Under the pieces are notes generated by a model. The model was not told the origin of the DNA. It saw nothing but the letters and a program-made list of their open reading frames with translations, and did no database searches. This document shows positions 16,996 through 25,400 of a stretch of 64,000 bases of DNA, one piece after another (within the stretch, counting starts at the first letter, position 1; each line of letters starts with the position of its first letter). Source of the DNA: Dyella sp. GSA-30 (GTDB lineage: Bacteria; Pseudomonadota; Gammaproteobacteria; Xanthomonadales; Rhodanobacteraceae); assembly GCF_027924605.1 (NCBI RefSeq), contig NZ_AP027042.1, positions 2,891,524 to 2,955,523 on the forward strand. The letters run 5' to 3'. The position numbers and the translations under genes were made by a program.

Positions 16996-17628
16996 TCACT
17001 TGGGGCGACGTATGGCTCGGAGTTTGCTGTTGGCGCCGTCGCCGCAGAAGAATCGGTTCGCGCCATCGGATTCGACGCCGGATACGCCGACGCCGGCCGG
17101 CATCTCCAGGATGTCGAGCGTTTCGCCGGTGAGCGGGTCGATGCGCCTCACGTCGCTCTGATCATCCTCCCAGCTGCCATGCCAAAGCTCGCCGTCGACC
17201 CAGGTGACGCCGGTGACGAAGCGATTGGATTGAACCGTGCGAAGGATTGCGCCGGTCTGCGGATCGATCTGATGGATCTTGCGCTCCCGATACTGCCCCA
17301 CCCACAGCGTGCCTTCGGCCCATGCAAGTCCCGAGTCGGCGCCGCCGCCCGGTGCCGGAATGGTGGTCAGTACGCGACCGGTGGCAGGGTCGATCTTCTG
17401 GATGCGGTCTTCGGCGATCTGAAATAGATGCTCGCCATCGAAGGCGGTGCCCGCGTGCGCGGGAACATCGATCGAGCGCAGGGTCTTTCCGCTGGCGGGG
17501 TCCATGGCTTTCAAGCTGTCGCCGGTAGCAAACCACACGTGCTGACCGTCATAGGTCACGCCGTGCACGCGTTCGACACCCGGGAAGGGGCCGTACTCCT
17601 GGATGATGTTGGCTGGCGATCGTTTCAT
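16996..17628 (-). CDS. Beta-propeller (Vgb/glutamine-cyclotransferase-like) protein
   Basis: This is a 210-residue protein made of repeated ~40-residue blades with recurring patterns: VTYDGQHVWFATGDSLKAMDPASGKTL, TAFDGEHLFQIAEDRIQKIDPATGRVL, LAWAEGTLWVGQYRERKIHQIDPQTGAIL and VTWVDGELWHGSWEDDQSDVRRIDPLTGETL. This looks like the five-blade glutaminyl cyclotransferase or the streptogramin-lyase (Vgb) propeller. At 210 residues it is shorter than either family usually is, and it lacks a signal peptide. I cannot point to an active-site residue and do not assign an enzyme activity. It converges on the ArsR gene and is upstream of nothing co-directional within 300 bases. Confidence 0.7.
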   Translation of the reverse strand: MKRSPANIIQEYGPFPGVERVHGVTYDGQHVWFATGDSLKAMDPASGKTLRSIDVPAHAGTAFDGEHLFQIAEDRIQKIDPATGRVLTTIPAPGGGADSGLAWAEGTLWVGQYRERKIHQIDPQTGAILRTVQSNRFVTGVTWVDGELWHGSWEDDQSDVRRIDPLTGETLDILEMPAGVGVSGVESDGANRFFCGDGANSKLRAIRRPK

Positions 17629-17935
17629 GGGTGTCTCGAGAACCTTTGGATGTGAGAGGACTTCTGAGGGCTGGTTTAATGTGCAAATGCGACTTCAGGG
17701 AACCTCCAAAAACCTCAACCTCTTCTAGTCGTCATCCCGGCGTAGGCCGGGATCCAGTGGCTTCGGTTTCTGGTTTTTGCGATAGAGCCGATGCTTGTTG
17801 GCTCTTGCGATAACCGATCACAAAGTCACTGGGTCCCGGCCTGCGCCGGGATGACGACTAGGAGGGCTTTTCAAGAATTCCTGCAGTCGCTCCTACAAGG
17901 TAGCCGGTCATTCGGGCTTCCCGTGCAACGCCATC
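17629..17935. other. Intergenic stretch dominated by a REP-like element
   Basis: These 307 bases hold no gene. They contain the family B inverted repeat at 17725-17863 and AT-moderate flanks. I see no promoter that I would defend. Confidence 0.6.
17725..17863. repeat. REP-like inverted repeat pair, family B
   Basis: The left arm (17725-17766) contains CTAGTCGTCATCCCGGCG and GGGATCCAGTG. The right arm (17826-17863) is its near reverse complement ending GGATGACGACTAGGA. Each arm also folds on itself (CCCGGCG..CGCCGGG). The same motif recurs at 37417-37535 and, diverged, at 49836-49860 and 50850-50880. Confidence 0.82.
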
Positions 17936-19156
17936 CTAGTCGCCCGGTAGCGGAGCCGGGAGTAACAAGGTCGTCGCGAATCCTGGCAGGGGTGGCGTCA
18001 TCCATCGGCGTGCACGTCCATGGCCGAACGACTGCACTTTGCCGGCTGCGGCCAGCGTATCGAGCGCTCGCTGCACCGTGCGCTGGCTGGCGCCGAGCGC
18101 GAGCGCCAAGGCCGAGCTCGACCAGGACTCGCCATCAGCCAGGAAAGCGAGCACAGCGGCGTGTTTTTCCTCGACCGGTCGCGCCAGCAAGACAACATCG
18201 CGTGCATGCCGCGGTGCCAACGCAAACCCTCGCTTTGTCGCGTTGATATTGGCCAGTGGCTCCAACATGCCGCGAAGCCTTCCGATTTCGACACGCAAGC
18301 GTACGCGATGCGTTTCATCGATGAGTTTTGCGCGAAAGGCCTGCTCTATAAGCGTCTCCCGCGACACGTCGCCCGGCCACGCTTCGCCCAGCATCTGGGC
18401 CAGCGCGAATAACACCGGGCGCGTGGCGAGCGACACCACGTTATGCGCATCGCGCACGATATAGCGGCATGCATCGACGACGAATGCTTTCGACGCCAGC
18501 AAGGTCTCGACCTCGTCGAGTAGTACGAGCCGCTGTTCGCCATCTGCGATCAGGCGCGCGGCGGGTGTATTCAGAACCAGTCGAGCGCTATCGACCTCTG
18601 CTGCCAGCGCGGGAATACCGGCGCGACGCGCGGCATGCGTCGCCCGATCGAGCGCGGCACGCGCGGCCTGAGCCTGTACGCGTCGCATGGCGATGCCTGC
18701 CAGGACCAGTTCGTGCGCGGCCATCAACGCGGGCGGGAAGGGCGTTGTATCCAGGCCGGCGAGCACGCGCTCGACTTCGTCGAGTTGGCCGATCAGCAAA
18801 AGCCGCCGCACCTGAAGATACTGCGCATGTGCGGCATTGACCCGATCGCCATGCTGTTCGAGTGTCACCCGCGCGGCATCGAGGGTTTTCGCCGGCCAAC
18901 CAAGCTCACGTGAAGCCAGTGCAATCTCCGCCTCGGCCACGACACAGCGTGCGCGGGCCACCGGCTCTTTCGGGCCGAATGCGCGCGCGGCGCTACGCAG
19001 GAGTGTCTTCGCGCGCGTGAGATCGCCCAGTTGCGCCATCGCAATGCCGCGCAGCGCGAGTGCCGGCGCATCGTCACGCAGGGCGACGCGGTTCAGTGCG
19101 CCTAGTGGATCACCCGAGGCCAGTGCGCGCGCCGCGGCCGTGATCAGCGAGTCCAT
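17936..19156 (-). CDS. Helix-repeat transcriptional regulator with two candidate DNA-binding domains
   Basis: This is a 406-residue protein divergent from DUF899/DUF2182. Residues 1-~220 are Ala/Leu-rich helical repeats of TPR type (ALRGIAMAQLGDLTRAKTLLRSAARAFG). Residues ~250-320 resemble an OmpR/SARP winged helix: RVRLRVEIGRLRGMLEPLANINATKRGFALAP has the R-V-x-I-x-R-L-R-x-x-L and I-x-T-x-x-G-F pattern. Residues ~330-390 form a second helix-turn-helix (SSALALALGASQRTVQRALDTLAAAGKVQSFGHGRARRW). I do not recognise a named family. The 91-base gap to the divergent DUF899 gene suggests it regulates that gene and itself. It is probably soluble and cytoplasmic. Confidence 0.68.
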   Translation of the reverse strand: MDSLITAAARALASGDPLGALNRVALRDDAPALALRGIAMAQLGDLTRAKTLLRSAARAFGPKEPVARARCVVAEAEIALASRELGWPAKTLDAARVTLEQHGDRVNAAHAQYLQVRRLLLIGQLDEVERVLAGLDTTPFPPALMAAHELVLAGIAMRRVQAQAARAALDRATHAARRAGIPALAAEVDSARLVLNTPAARLIADGEQRLVLLDEVETLLASKAFVVDACRYIVRDAHNVVSLATRPVLFALAQMLGEAWPGDVSRETLIEQAFRAKLIDETHRVRLRVEIGRLRGMLEPLANINATKRGFALAPRHARDVVLLARPVEEKHAAVLAFLADGESWSSSALALALGASQRTVQRALDTLAAAGKVQSFGHGRARRWMTPPLPGFATTLLLPAPLPGD

Positions 19157-19247
19157 CGAAATCCCGACACACTTGTCACTCCCACTGTTCGATTGCCCGG
19201 GTTCAGTCTATCTCACGACCACCACCGCATTAACAGAGGAGAAGGCT
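19157..19247. promoter_or_regulatory. Divergent promoter region, helix-repeat regulator / DUF899
   Basis: This 91-base gap sits between divergent start codons and must serve both genes. It ends in a strong ribosome binding site, AGAGGAGAAGG, a few bases before ATG 19248. No clear dyad was found. Confidence 0.45.
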
Positions 19248-20012
19248 ATGACGACACATACGACCGGGACGCGTGAAGAATGGCTGGCGGCGCGATTGGA
19301 GCTGCTTGACGCCGAAAAGGAGCTTACGCGCCGCAATGACACGCTGGCGCAGCAGCGACAGGCGTTGCCTTGGGTGCGCATCGACAAGTCCTATCGATTC
19401 GAGACCGACCAAGGTGGCGCCTCGCTGGCGGACCTGTTCGGCGGCCGCTCGCAGCTCATCGTATATCACTTCATGTTCGGCCCCGACTACAAGGCCGGCT
19501 GCCCGTCGTGTTCGTCGATTGCCGACAGCTTCAATGGCATCGTGACCCACTTGCAGCATCACGATGTCGCGTTCTGGACGATGTCGCGGGCGCCCCTGGA
19601 AAAATTGCAGGCCTACAAGAAGCGCATGGGATGGACCTTTCCCTGGGCGTCGTCGAGCAGCGGTGATTTCAACTTCGACTTCAATGTGTCCTTCACCGAA
19701 CAACAACAGCGCGACGGCGAGATCGAATACAACTACCAGCGCGGCGGGCACGCGATGGATGCCGCACCGGTGCCCGAACCGGTCGTGCAGTTCGCCGATA
19801 CCTGTGGCACCGATCCAAGCACCTATGCACGCGACCGTCCCGGCATAAGCACCTTCGTGATGGAGGAGGGCGTCATCTATCACACGTATTCCACGTACGC
19901 GCGCGGCGTCGACGGTATCTGGGGCATGTATCAATGGCTCGATCGCGCGCCCAAGGGCCGCAACGAGACGGGTGTCTGGTGGCGGCGCCACGACGAATAC
20001 GGCAACGGCTGA
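19248..20012 (+). CDS. DUF899 family thioredoxin-fold protein
   Basis: This is a 254-residue DUF899 protein. Family features are the N-terminal EEWLAARLELLDAEKELTRRNDTLAQQRQALPW, the core FGGRSQLIVYHFMFGPDYKAGCPSCSSIADSFNG with a thioredoxin-like C85-P-S-C88, and the C-terminal FVMEEGVIYHTYSTYARGVDGIWGMYQWLDRAPKGRNE. The active-site spacing suggests redox chemistry, but no activity is established for the family as far as I know. It has a very strong ribosome binding site (AGGAG), implying high expression. It ends six bases before the DUF2182 gene, so the two are an operon, divergent from the helix-repeat regulator. Confidence 0.9.
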   Translation: MTTHTTGTREEWLAARLELLDAEKELTRRNDTLAQQRQALPWVRIDKSYRFETDQGGASLADLFGGRSQLIVYHFMFGPDYKAGCPSCSSIADSFNGIVTHLQHHDVAFWTMSRAPLEKLQAYKKRMGWTFPWASSSSGDFNFDFNVSFTEQQQRDGEIEYNYQRGGHAMDAAPVPEPVVQFADTCGTDPSTYARDRPGISTFVMEEGVIYHTYSTYARGVDGIWGMYQWLDRAPKGRNETGVWWRRHDEYGNG

Positions 20013-20018
20013 GCAGCG

Positions 20019-20780
20019 ATGTCGGCCCGGCGCGATGAAAGCATGTTTTGGGCGGCGTGCGTGCTGCTGTTTGCCGCAAGCACGGCCGTCACGATTGCCG
20101 GGTGCACGGCGATGTCGGGCATGGGCACGATGCCGATGCCCGGCGAGTGGACGATGTCGATGACGTGGATGCCGATGAGCGGGCAGGGCTGGCCGGCGCT
20201 TGCCGCGTCATTCCTGGGTATGTGGACAGCGATGATGGCGGCGATGATGCTGCCGTCGCTCATGCCTGTCCTGTGGCGTTACCGTGGCTTGCATTCCAAC
20301 CGACTTGCCGCGCTGGTCGGCATGGGCTATTTCCTGGTGTGGATCGTGCTCGGCGTGGTTGTGTTTCTGCTGGGTGCAGGGTTTGCAGCGCTCGCGATGC
20401 ACCAGTCGACGGTGTCCAGAGTCGTGCCGGTCGCCACGGGTGTTGTCGTGGCGATGGCCGGCGCGCTTCAGTTCACCGCCTGGAAGGCGCACCTGTTGGC
20501 TTGTTGCCGTGACGTTCCGGCATGCGCGCGCGATATGCCGACGAACGCCGGCAGCGCGTGGCGAGACGGCCTGCGCCGCGGCATTCATTGCTGCTTATGC
20601 TGCGCTGGCTTCACCGCGGTGCTGGTCGTCAACGGCGTGATGGACCTTGGCGTGATGGCCGCCGTGACGGTGGCCATCACGGTCGAACGGCTCTGGCCGG
20701 CCGGCATGCGCGTTGCGCGAGCGGTCGGCGTCATCGTCATGGCCGCAGGGTTCGGCTTGATTGTGCGTGGCGTCGGCTGA
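20019..20780 (+). CDS. DUF2182 family membrane protein, predicted metal-binding
   Basis: This is a 253-residue integral membrane protein with about six to seven hydrophobic helices. It is strikingly Met-rich in its first loop (GMGTMPMPGEWTMSMTWMPMSGQ) and in the helix FLGMWTAMMAAMMLPSLMPVLWRYR, the DUF2182 hallmark. A Cys-rich patch (LLACCRDVPAC, then HCCLCCAGF) is the other conserved feature and suggests a bound metal, most likely copper or another soft metal (inference). It is co-transcribed with the DUF899 gene (six-base gap). It converges with the AraC-family gene 51 bases away. Function in the literature is undefined to my knowledge. Confidence 0.87.
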   Translation: MSARRDESMFWAACVLLFAASTAVTIAGCTAMSGMGTMPMPGEWTMSMTWMPMSGQGWPALAASFLGMWTAMMAAMMLPSLMPVLWRYRGLHSNRLAALVGMGYFLVWIVLGVVVFLLGAGFAALAMHQSTVSRVVPVATGVVVAMAGALQFTAWKAHLLACCRDVPACARDMPTNAGSAWRDGLRRGIHCCLCCAGFTAVLVVNGVMDLGVMAAVTVAITVERLWPAGMRVARAVGVIVMAAGFGLIVRGVG

Positions 20781-20831
20781 GCCGGATTTGGCGACTTGCC
20801 AGGTGTAGTTGATCAGATCGCTTCGCTCAGA

Positions 20832-21716
20832 TCAGCTGAACAGCTCTTCGAGCCAATCGTCGACAGCCTGGTAATAGCGAACCGTATGCTCCTGCGGCGG
20901 TGACGGCCTGGGATGGGTGGCGCGAGCACCTTGCTGGCGAGCTTCCCTGGGCGTTATCGCGAAGCGGCGTTGAAACGCGCGCGCGAATTGGCTGCTGTTG
21001 GAAAAGCCCAGTCGCAGCGCGATATCGGTAATCGATTTTCCGCCAGCGTTTACGCCCAGGGCAATTTCGCGATAGGCAGCATCAAGCCGCTTGTCGCGAA
21101 TGATCTTGGCGATGCCGCCATCGGCGGCGAATATCCGATACAAGTGTGCTCGCGAAACTTGATGGCGTTGCATCAGTAGGGCAGGGCCGAGTTCGCGCTC
21201 GTAGAGGTTGGCTTCGATGAATTCAAGCAACTGCTGGCGCAGCATCTGCATCATCGGCGTGCTGACTTCGGGTGTTACCGCATAGCTATCCTGGGCCAGC
21301 CCCGCGATCAGCAGGCTGAGCAGCGACTGTTCGACGGCAAAGGCTTCTTGGTCGTTGAGATCGGATGCCGCTCGACACACGCTCAGAACAAAATCGGCAA
21401 GGATCCGTGTCAGCGGTCGCTCCGCCGGCATGATCACGCCATGCAGGCTCTTGCCGCGGTTTGCCTGATTCAGCGGCCCCCTTGGAAGTACCAACGATAC
21501 GGTGGAACCATCCGTTGCAACGGTGGAAAAAGGCCGAGCCAGATCGAACAGGCAGATATCGCCCGAGCGCAGAAAGATCGGACGCCCATCGCACGTGCTC
21601 TCGTTCGAGCCGACCAGATACAACTGCAGCAGGTATTGATCGAACCCGATCTGCTGAGCCAGCTTGCGGTCGCGTTGGTACTGCGGTTGGTTAAATCTCG
21701 ACGAGCCGACGATCAT
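20832..21716 (-). CDS. AraC-family transcriptional regulator, probably N-terminally truncated
   Basis: This is a 294-residue regulator. Residues ~15-180 resemble the cupin-like AraC_binding_2 sensor (FDQYLLQLYLVGSNESTCDGRPIFLRSGDICLFDLARPF). Residues ~190-270 are the double helix-turn-helix (LLMQRHQVSRAHLYRIFAADGGIAKIIRDKRLDAAYREI; SITDIALRLGFSNSSQFARAFQRRFAITPREAR). The frame upstream of ATG 21716 still encodes SLLADR, which fits the family alignment just before the start. An in-frame TGA lies 11 codons upstream, and the ATG has no Shine-Dalgarno. I read this as loss of the first 30-50 residues by a nonsense change or frameshift. The DNA-binding part is intact. Confidence 0.8.
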   Translation of the reverse strand: MIVGSSRFNQPQYQRDRKLAQQIGFDQYLLQLYLVGSNESTCDGRPIFLRSGDICLFDLARPFSTVATDGSTVSLVLPRGPLNQANRGKSLHGVIMPAERPLTRILADFVLSVCRAASDLNDQEAFAVEQSLLSLLIAGLAQDSYAVTPEVSTPMMQMLRQQLLEFIEANLYERELGPALLMQRHQVSRAHLYRIFAADGGIAKIIRDKRLDAAYREIALGVNAGGKSITDIALRLGFSNSSQFARAFQRRFAITPREARQQGARATHPRPSPPQEHTVRYYQAVDDWLEELFS

Positions 21717-22434
21717 GCGGTCGGCCAGCAGCGAGCACGCGGCGTTTCAACCTGCTTCGTCGACACACGTATCCCTTGTCTCACTACTTTCCCCTGTCGC
21801 ACACGCTCGAGACAGCGGCGGAGTTTATCCAAGCCGCTTACAGGAATAGTGATCGGCGACCTGTTTTGTAAATAACTGTCGCGTGACTAATGGCATATGT
21901 ACGAGTTATATCTGATATTCAAATCAGGAATGCCGGAGACAAAATGACGAATCTGATGAGACAAGTCGGATATCGTCGTTACGCACCATCCCCATAAACT
22001 TTCCGAAAGATTGACGTCAGGAACGGGGGCGTAGCAATTCCGCGTGGTGAGGGCTTGCTTGGCAGCCAGCGCCCGCAGGCGTTCGCGCATGATCTTGGCT
22101 TTCTACTCGACAACAGCGATGCATGTCGCGTTGCCTGGGTAGGGAGCTGGCGTCCCCAGGGAATCGGGAGGCACAGGGTGCGGCGTTCTATTGCGTTTGT
22201 CTACGTAAGTTTTTACAGAATACCTGCCGTGCGGCAGCTCGCCGCCATATTCCGCGCAATCGCCTTCGCACACCTGTCGGGTGTCATTTGCCTGCGCGAT
22301 GCACGCATCCGTCGCATGCCGCATTCGTGGTCCCTACACACCGCTTGCCTTGCATGAGCCGCTCCCGGGCGGATCTTCATGCAGCCATGTCTCCAGCCAA
22401 GTCCGTATTCGTTTGATATCCACAGGGGAAAGTG
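21717..22434. other. 718-base intergenic region upstream of the autotransporter
   Basis: No gene is supportable here. Short frames on both strands (for example 21887-22090 minus) lack ribosome binding sites and recognisable motifs. The part from 21850 to 22000 is AT-richer than its surroundings and may carry regulatory sites for the very large autotransporter gene. Some of the 21717-21840 stretch may be decayed 5' sequence of the AraC gene. No clear -35/-10 pair was found. Confidence 0.5.
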
Positions 22435-25400
22435 ATGAACCGAGTATTCCGCATCGTCTGGTCCACAGCACTCAATACATGGGTGGTGGCGTCGGAACTG
22501 ACGGGCAGGCACGGCAAAGGACGCGGACGTTCCAGTGCAGGCGGCACGGATGATCGCTCTTCATCGCGACTCGCACCGTTGACGTTGCGCCTGGGTATGT
22601 TGGCGGCGCTCGCGGCGTTGTACGCGCCCGCGACGTTGGCGACCGACCGTTACTGGGACGTCAATGGTGGCTCGGCGGGCAGTGGCGGTACCGGCACCTG
22701 GGATACGCTGTCGGCGTATTGGAATGCCGCGAACGATGGCGTCGCCGGTCCTTTTACCGCGTGGAACAACGCGGCGCTCGATAACGCCATCTTCGCCGGC
22801 ACGGCCGGTACGGTGACGTTGTCGACGCCGATCACCGTCAATGCGCTCACTTTCTCGGTGAACGGTTACATTCTCAACGGCAGCACGCTCACGCTGGCCG
22901 GTACGACGCCCAGCATTTCGGGCAACGCTACGATCAACTCCGTCATTGCCGGCAATGCAGGGCTCACCAAGAACGCGGGTGGCATACTGCAATTGGGTGG
23001 AACCAACACTTTCAGCGGTGGCGTCAATGTCAATCTCGGCCAGCTGACTGTCGCCAGTGACGCTGCCCTCGGCAATGCAAGCAACGGCGTTGCCCTGGCC
23101 ACTGGAACGACCCTCACCGCTACCGCACCGCTGGCCAGTAGCCGCGTGGTGACGCTGGGCGGCACTAACGCTTTCATTGCGGGTACCGGTGTCGGGTACG
23201 CCCGGTTTACGGGCGCTGGCGTGCTGGACGCCAGTAGTGGCGTCACCATGAGGAACGCTGCCAACGATTACACCGGTCAGACGGTGTTTTATAGCGGCGG
23301 TACCTATGGCTTCACGTCCATCGGCAATCTGGGTCAGGCCAGCTCACTGGGAGCGCCGACCACGGCAGCCAACGGTATCGTAGTCGTGAACGCTGGCGGT
23401 GGTCTGGGCGGCACCTTGAACTATGGCGGCACCGGCGACACGTCCAACCGAGGCTTCACCTTCGGCAACACGTCCAGCGGCGGTACGGCGCTGGTCAACA
23501 TCGGTACCGGCACGCTGATCCTTAATGGCGACATCCTGCTGAGTGGCGCCAATACAACGGGCCAGAATTTCTCCGCCAACACGGCCGACATGGAACTGCT
23601 TGGGGTGATCAGTGCTCCCACGTCGTCGCGTCCAGTCACCTATACCGGTACGGCCGGGCACGCCATTACGCTAGGTGGCGCCAATACCTACGGTGGTCCC
23701 AACTTCATCACCACCATCACCGTGTACGCGCCCGTATTGGCCGATGGTGGCACAGCCAGCTCGCTGGGCACCGGAACTGCTGGCAACATCGTGTTGCAGA
23801 ATGGCACGCTGCGTTATACGGGAGGCGTAACGTCCACCAATCGCATCTACAGCCTGGTTGGCGCCAGCACCATCGCCAACGATGGTACAGGCGGGTTATC
23901 GCTTACGGGCGCAGGTGTTTTCACGACAGGCGCCACGATAACCCTGGGTGGTAGCTATACCGGTACCAACAACTATGCCGGTGCCATCAGCGGCACCGGC
24001 AATGTGGTGATGAACGGCTCCGGCAACTGGGTCCTCGGCGGTGCCAATACCTACGTCGGCACGACCACGGTGCAAAGCGGCACGCTGACTGCAGGCAGTG
24101 CCAATGCGTTCGGTGCATCGAAAGGCCTGGTCGTCAACGGCGGCACGCTCGACATCAATGATCAGTCCATTATCGTGCCTACGCTGGCGGGCACCGGCGG
24201 CAGTGTGGATCTGGGCAATGGTTCGCTCACCGTCAATGCCACGTCGGGCAGTACGTCGTATGCCGGTAGCATTGGCGGTACCGGCAGTTTCACCAAGCTT
24301 GGCGCGAGTACGCAGACGCTGACGGGAGCCAACACCTACACCGGCGCCACCACCATCGGCGGCGGTACGTTGGCGCTGGACTTTTCCGTGGCAGGTGCGC
24401 CGGCGAGCAACATCATCAGCGGTAGTTCCACGCTCAATCTGAGTGGTGGCACGCTTTCCATCAAGGGCGGTACGGCAGCCAATACGCAGGCTTTCAATGG
24501 CCTCAACGTCACCGCAGGCAACAACCGCATCAGCGCGACCGCAGGCGCCGGCGGCATGGGAGTCTCGCTGGGCGCGATCAATCGCAGTGGCGGTCTGGTC
24601 GATTTCGGCTTCAATACCGGCACCACCATGACCACTACGCATGCGGACGGTGCGCTTGGTGGCTGGGCTACGGTCAACGGAACCGACTACGCGCAGGTGA
24701 CCGGTGGCGTCATTACTGCTTTCACCAACTATGCGAACAAGGACGACGCCAGTCAGTGGGTAGGCGGCGACATCGTCAGCGATCAGGGCGGCAACCCCAA
24801 CACACCGTATTTCGGGACGGTGAACGGTAGCGTCGCGCTGGGTGGCCTCAAATATGCCGCGGCCGCTGGCTCGATCGTGAATGTGAGCGCTGGCAATACG
24901 CTCAGCGTGGACGGCAGCATCATTGTGGCGCCTTCCACCAGCACCGCTTCGCAGACAATTCAGGGTGGATCCGTCACCGGTGGCGCGGGCGGCAGCCCGC
25001 TCGGAGTGCTGCAGAACAGCTCCGGCACCTTCAATATCAGTTCGACGGTGGTCGACAACGGCGGCGCTACCAGCTTTATCGTGGGCGGCCAAGGTACCGG
25101 CGCAGTGGCGCTCCTGGGCGCCAACACGTATAGCGGTTCGACCACGGTGAGCGGTGCCGTGCTGGCATTTAACTCCGTCGCCAATGGCGGCGCGGCAAGT
25201 GCGATCGGTGCATCGAGCAACGACTCGTCCAACCTGATTATCGAGAACGGCACGCTGCATTACACTGGCGCCACGGCCAGTACGGATCGCGGTTTCACCC
25301 TGGTCAACGGCGGTCCGTCGCGGACGATCCAGGTAGATGGCACCACTAACCTTACCTTCAGTGGCGTGGTTACCAGCCCGGACGATGCCGGCTTCACCAA

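Noticed and set aside
21887-22090. 67-codon minus-strand frame in the region upstream of the autotransporter
   Set aside because: No ribosome binding site and no motif are visible. It could be a fragment of a lost gene, but nothing identifies it.
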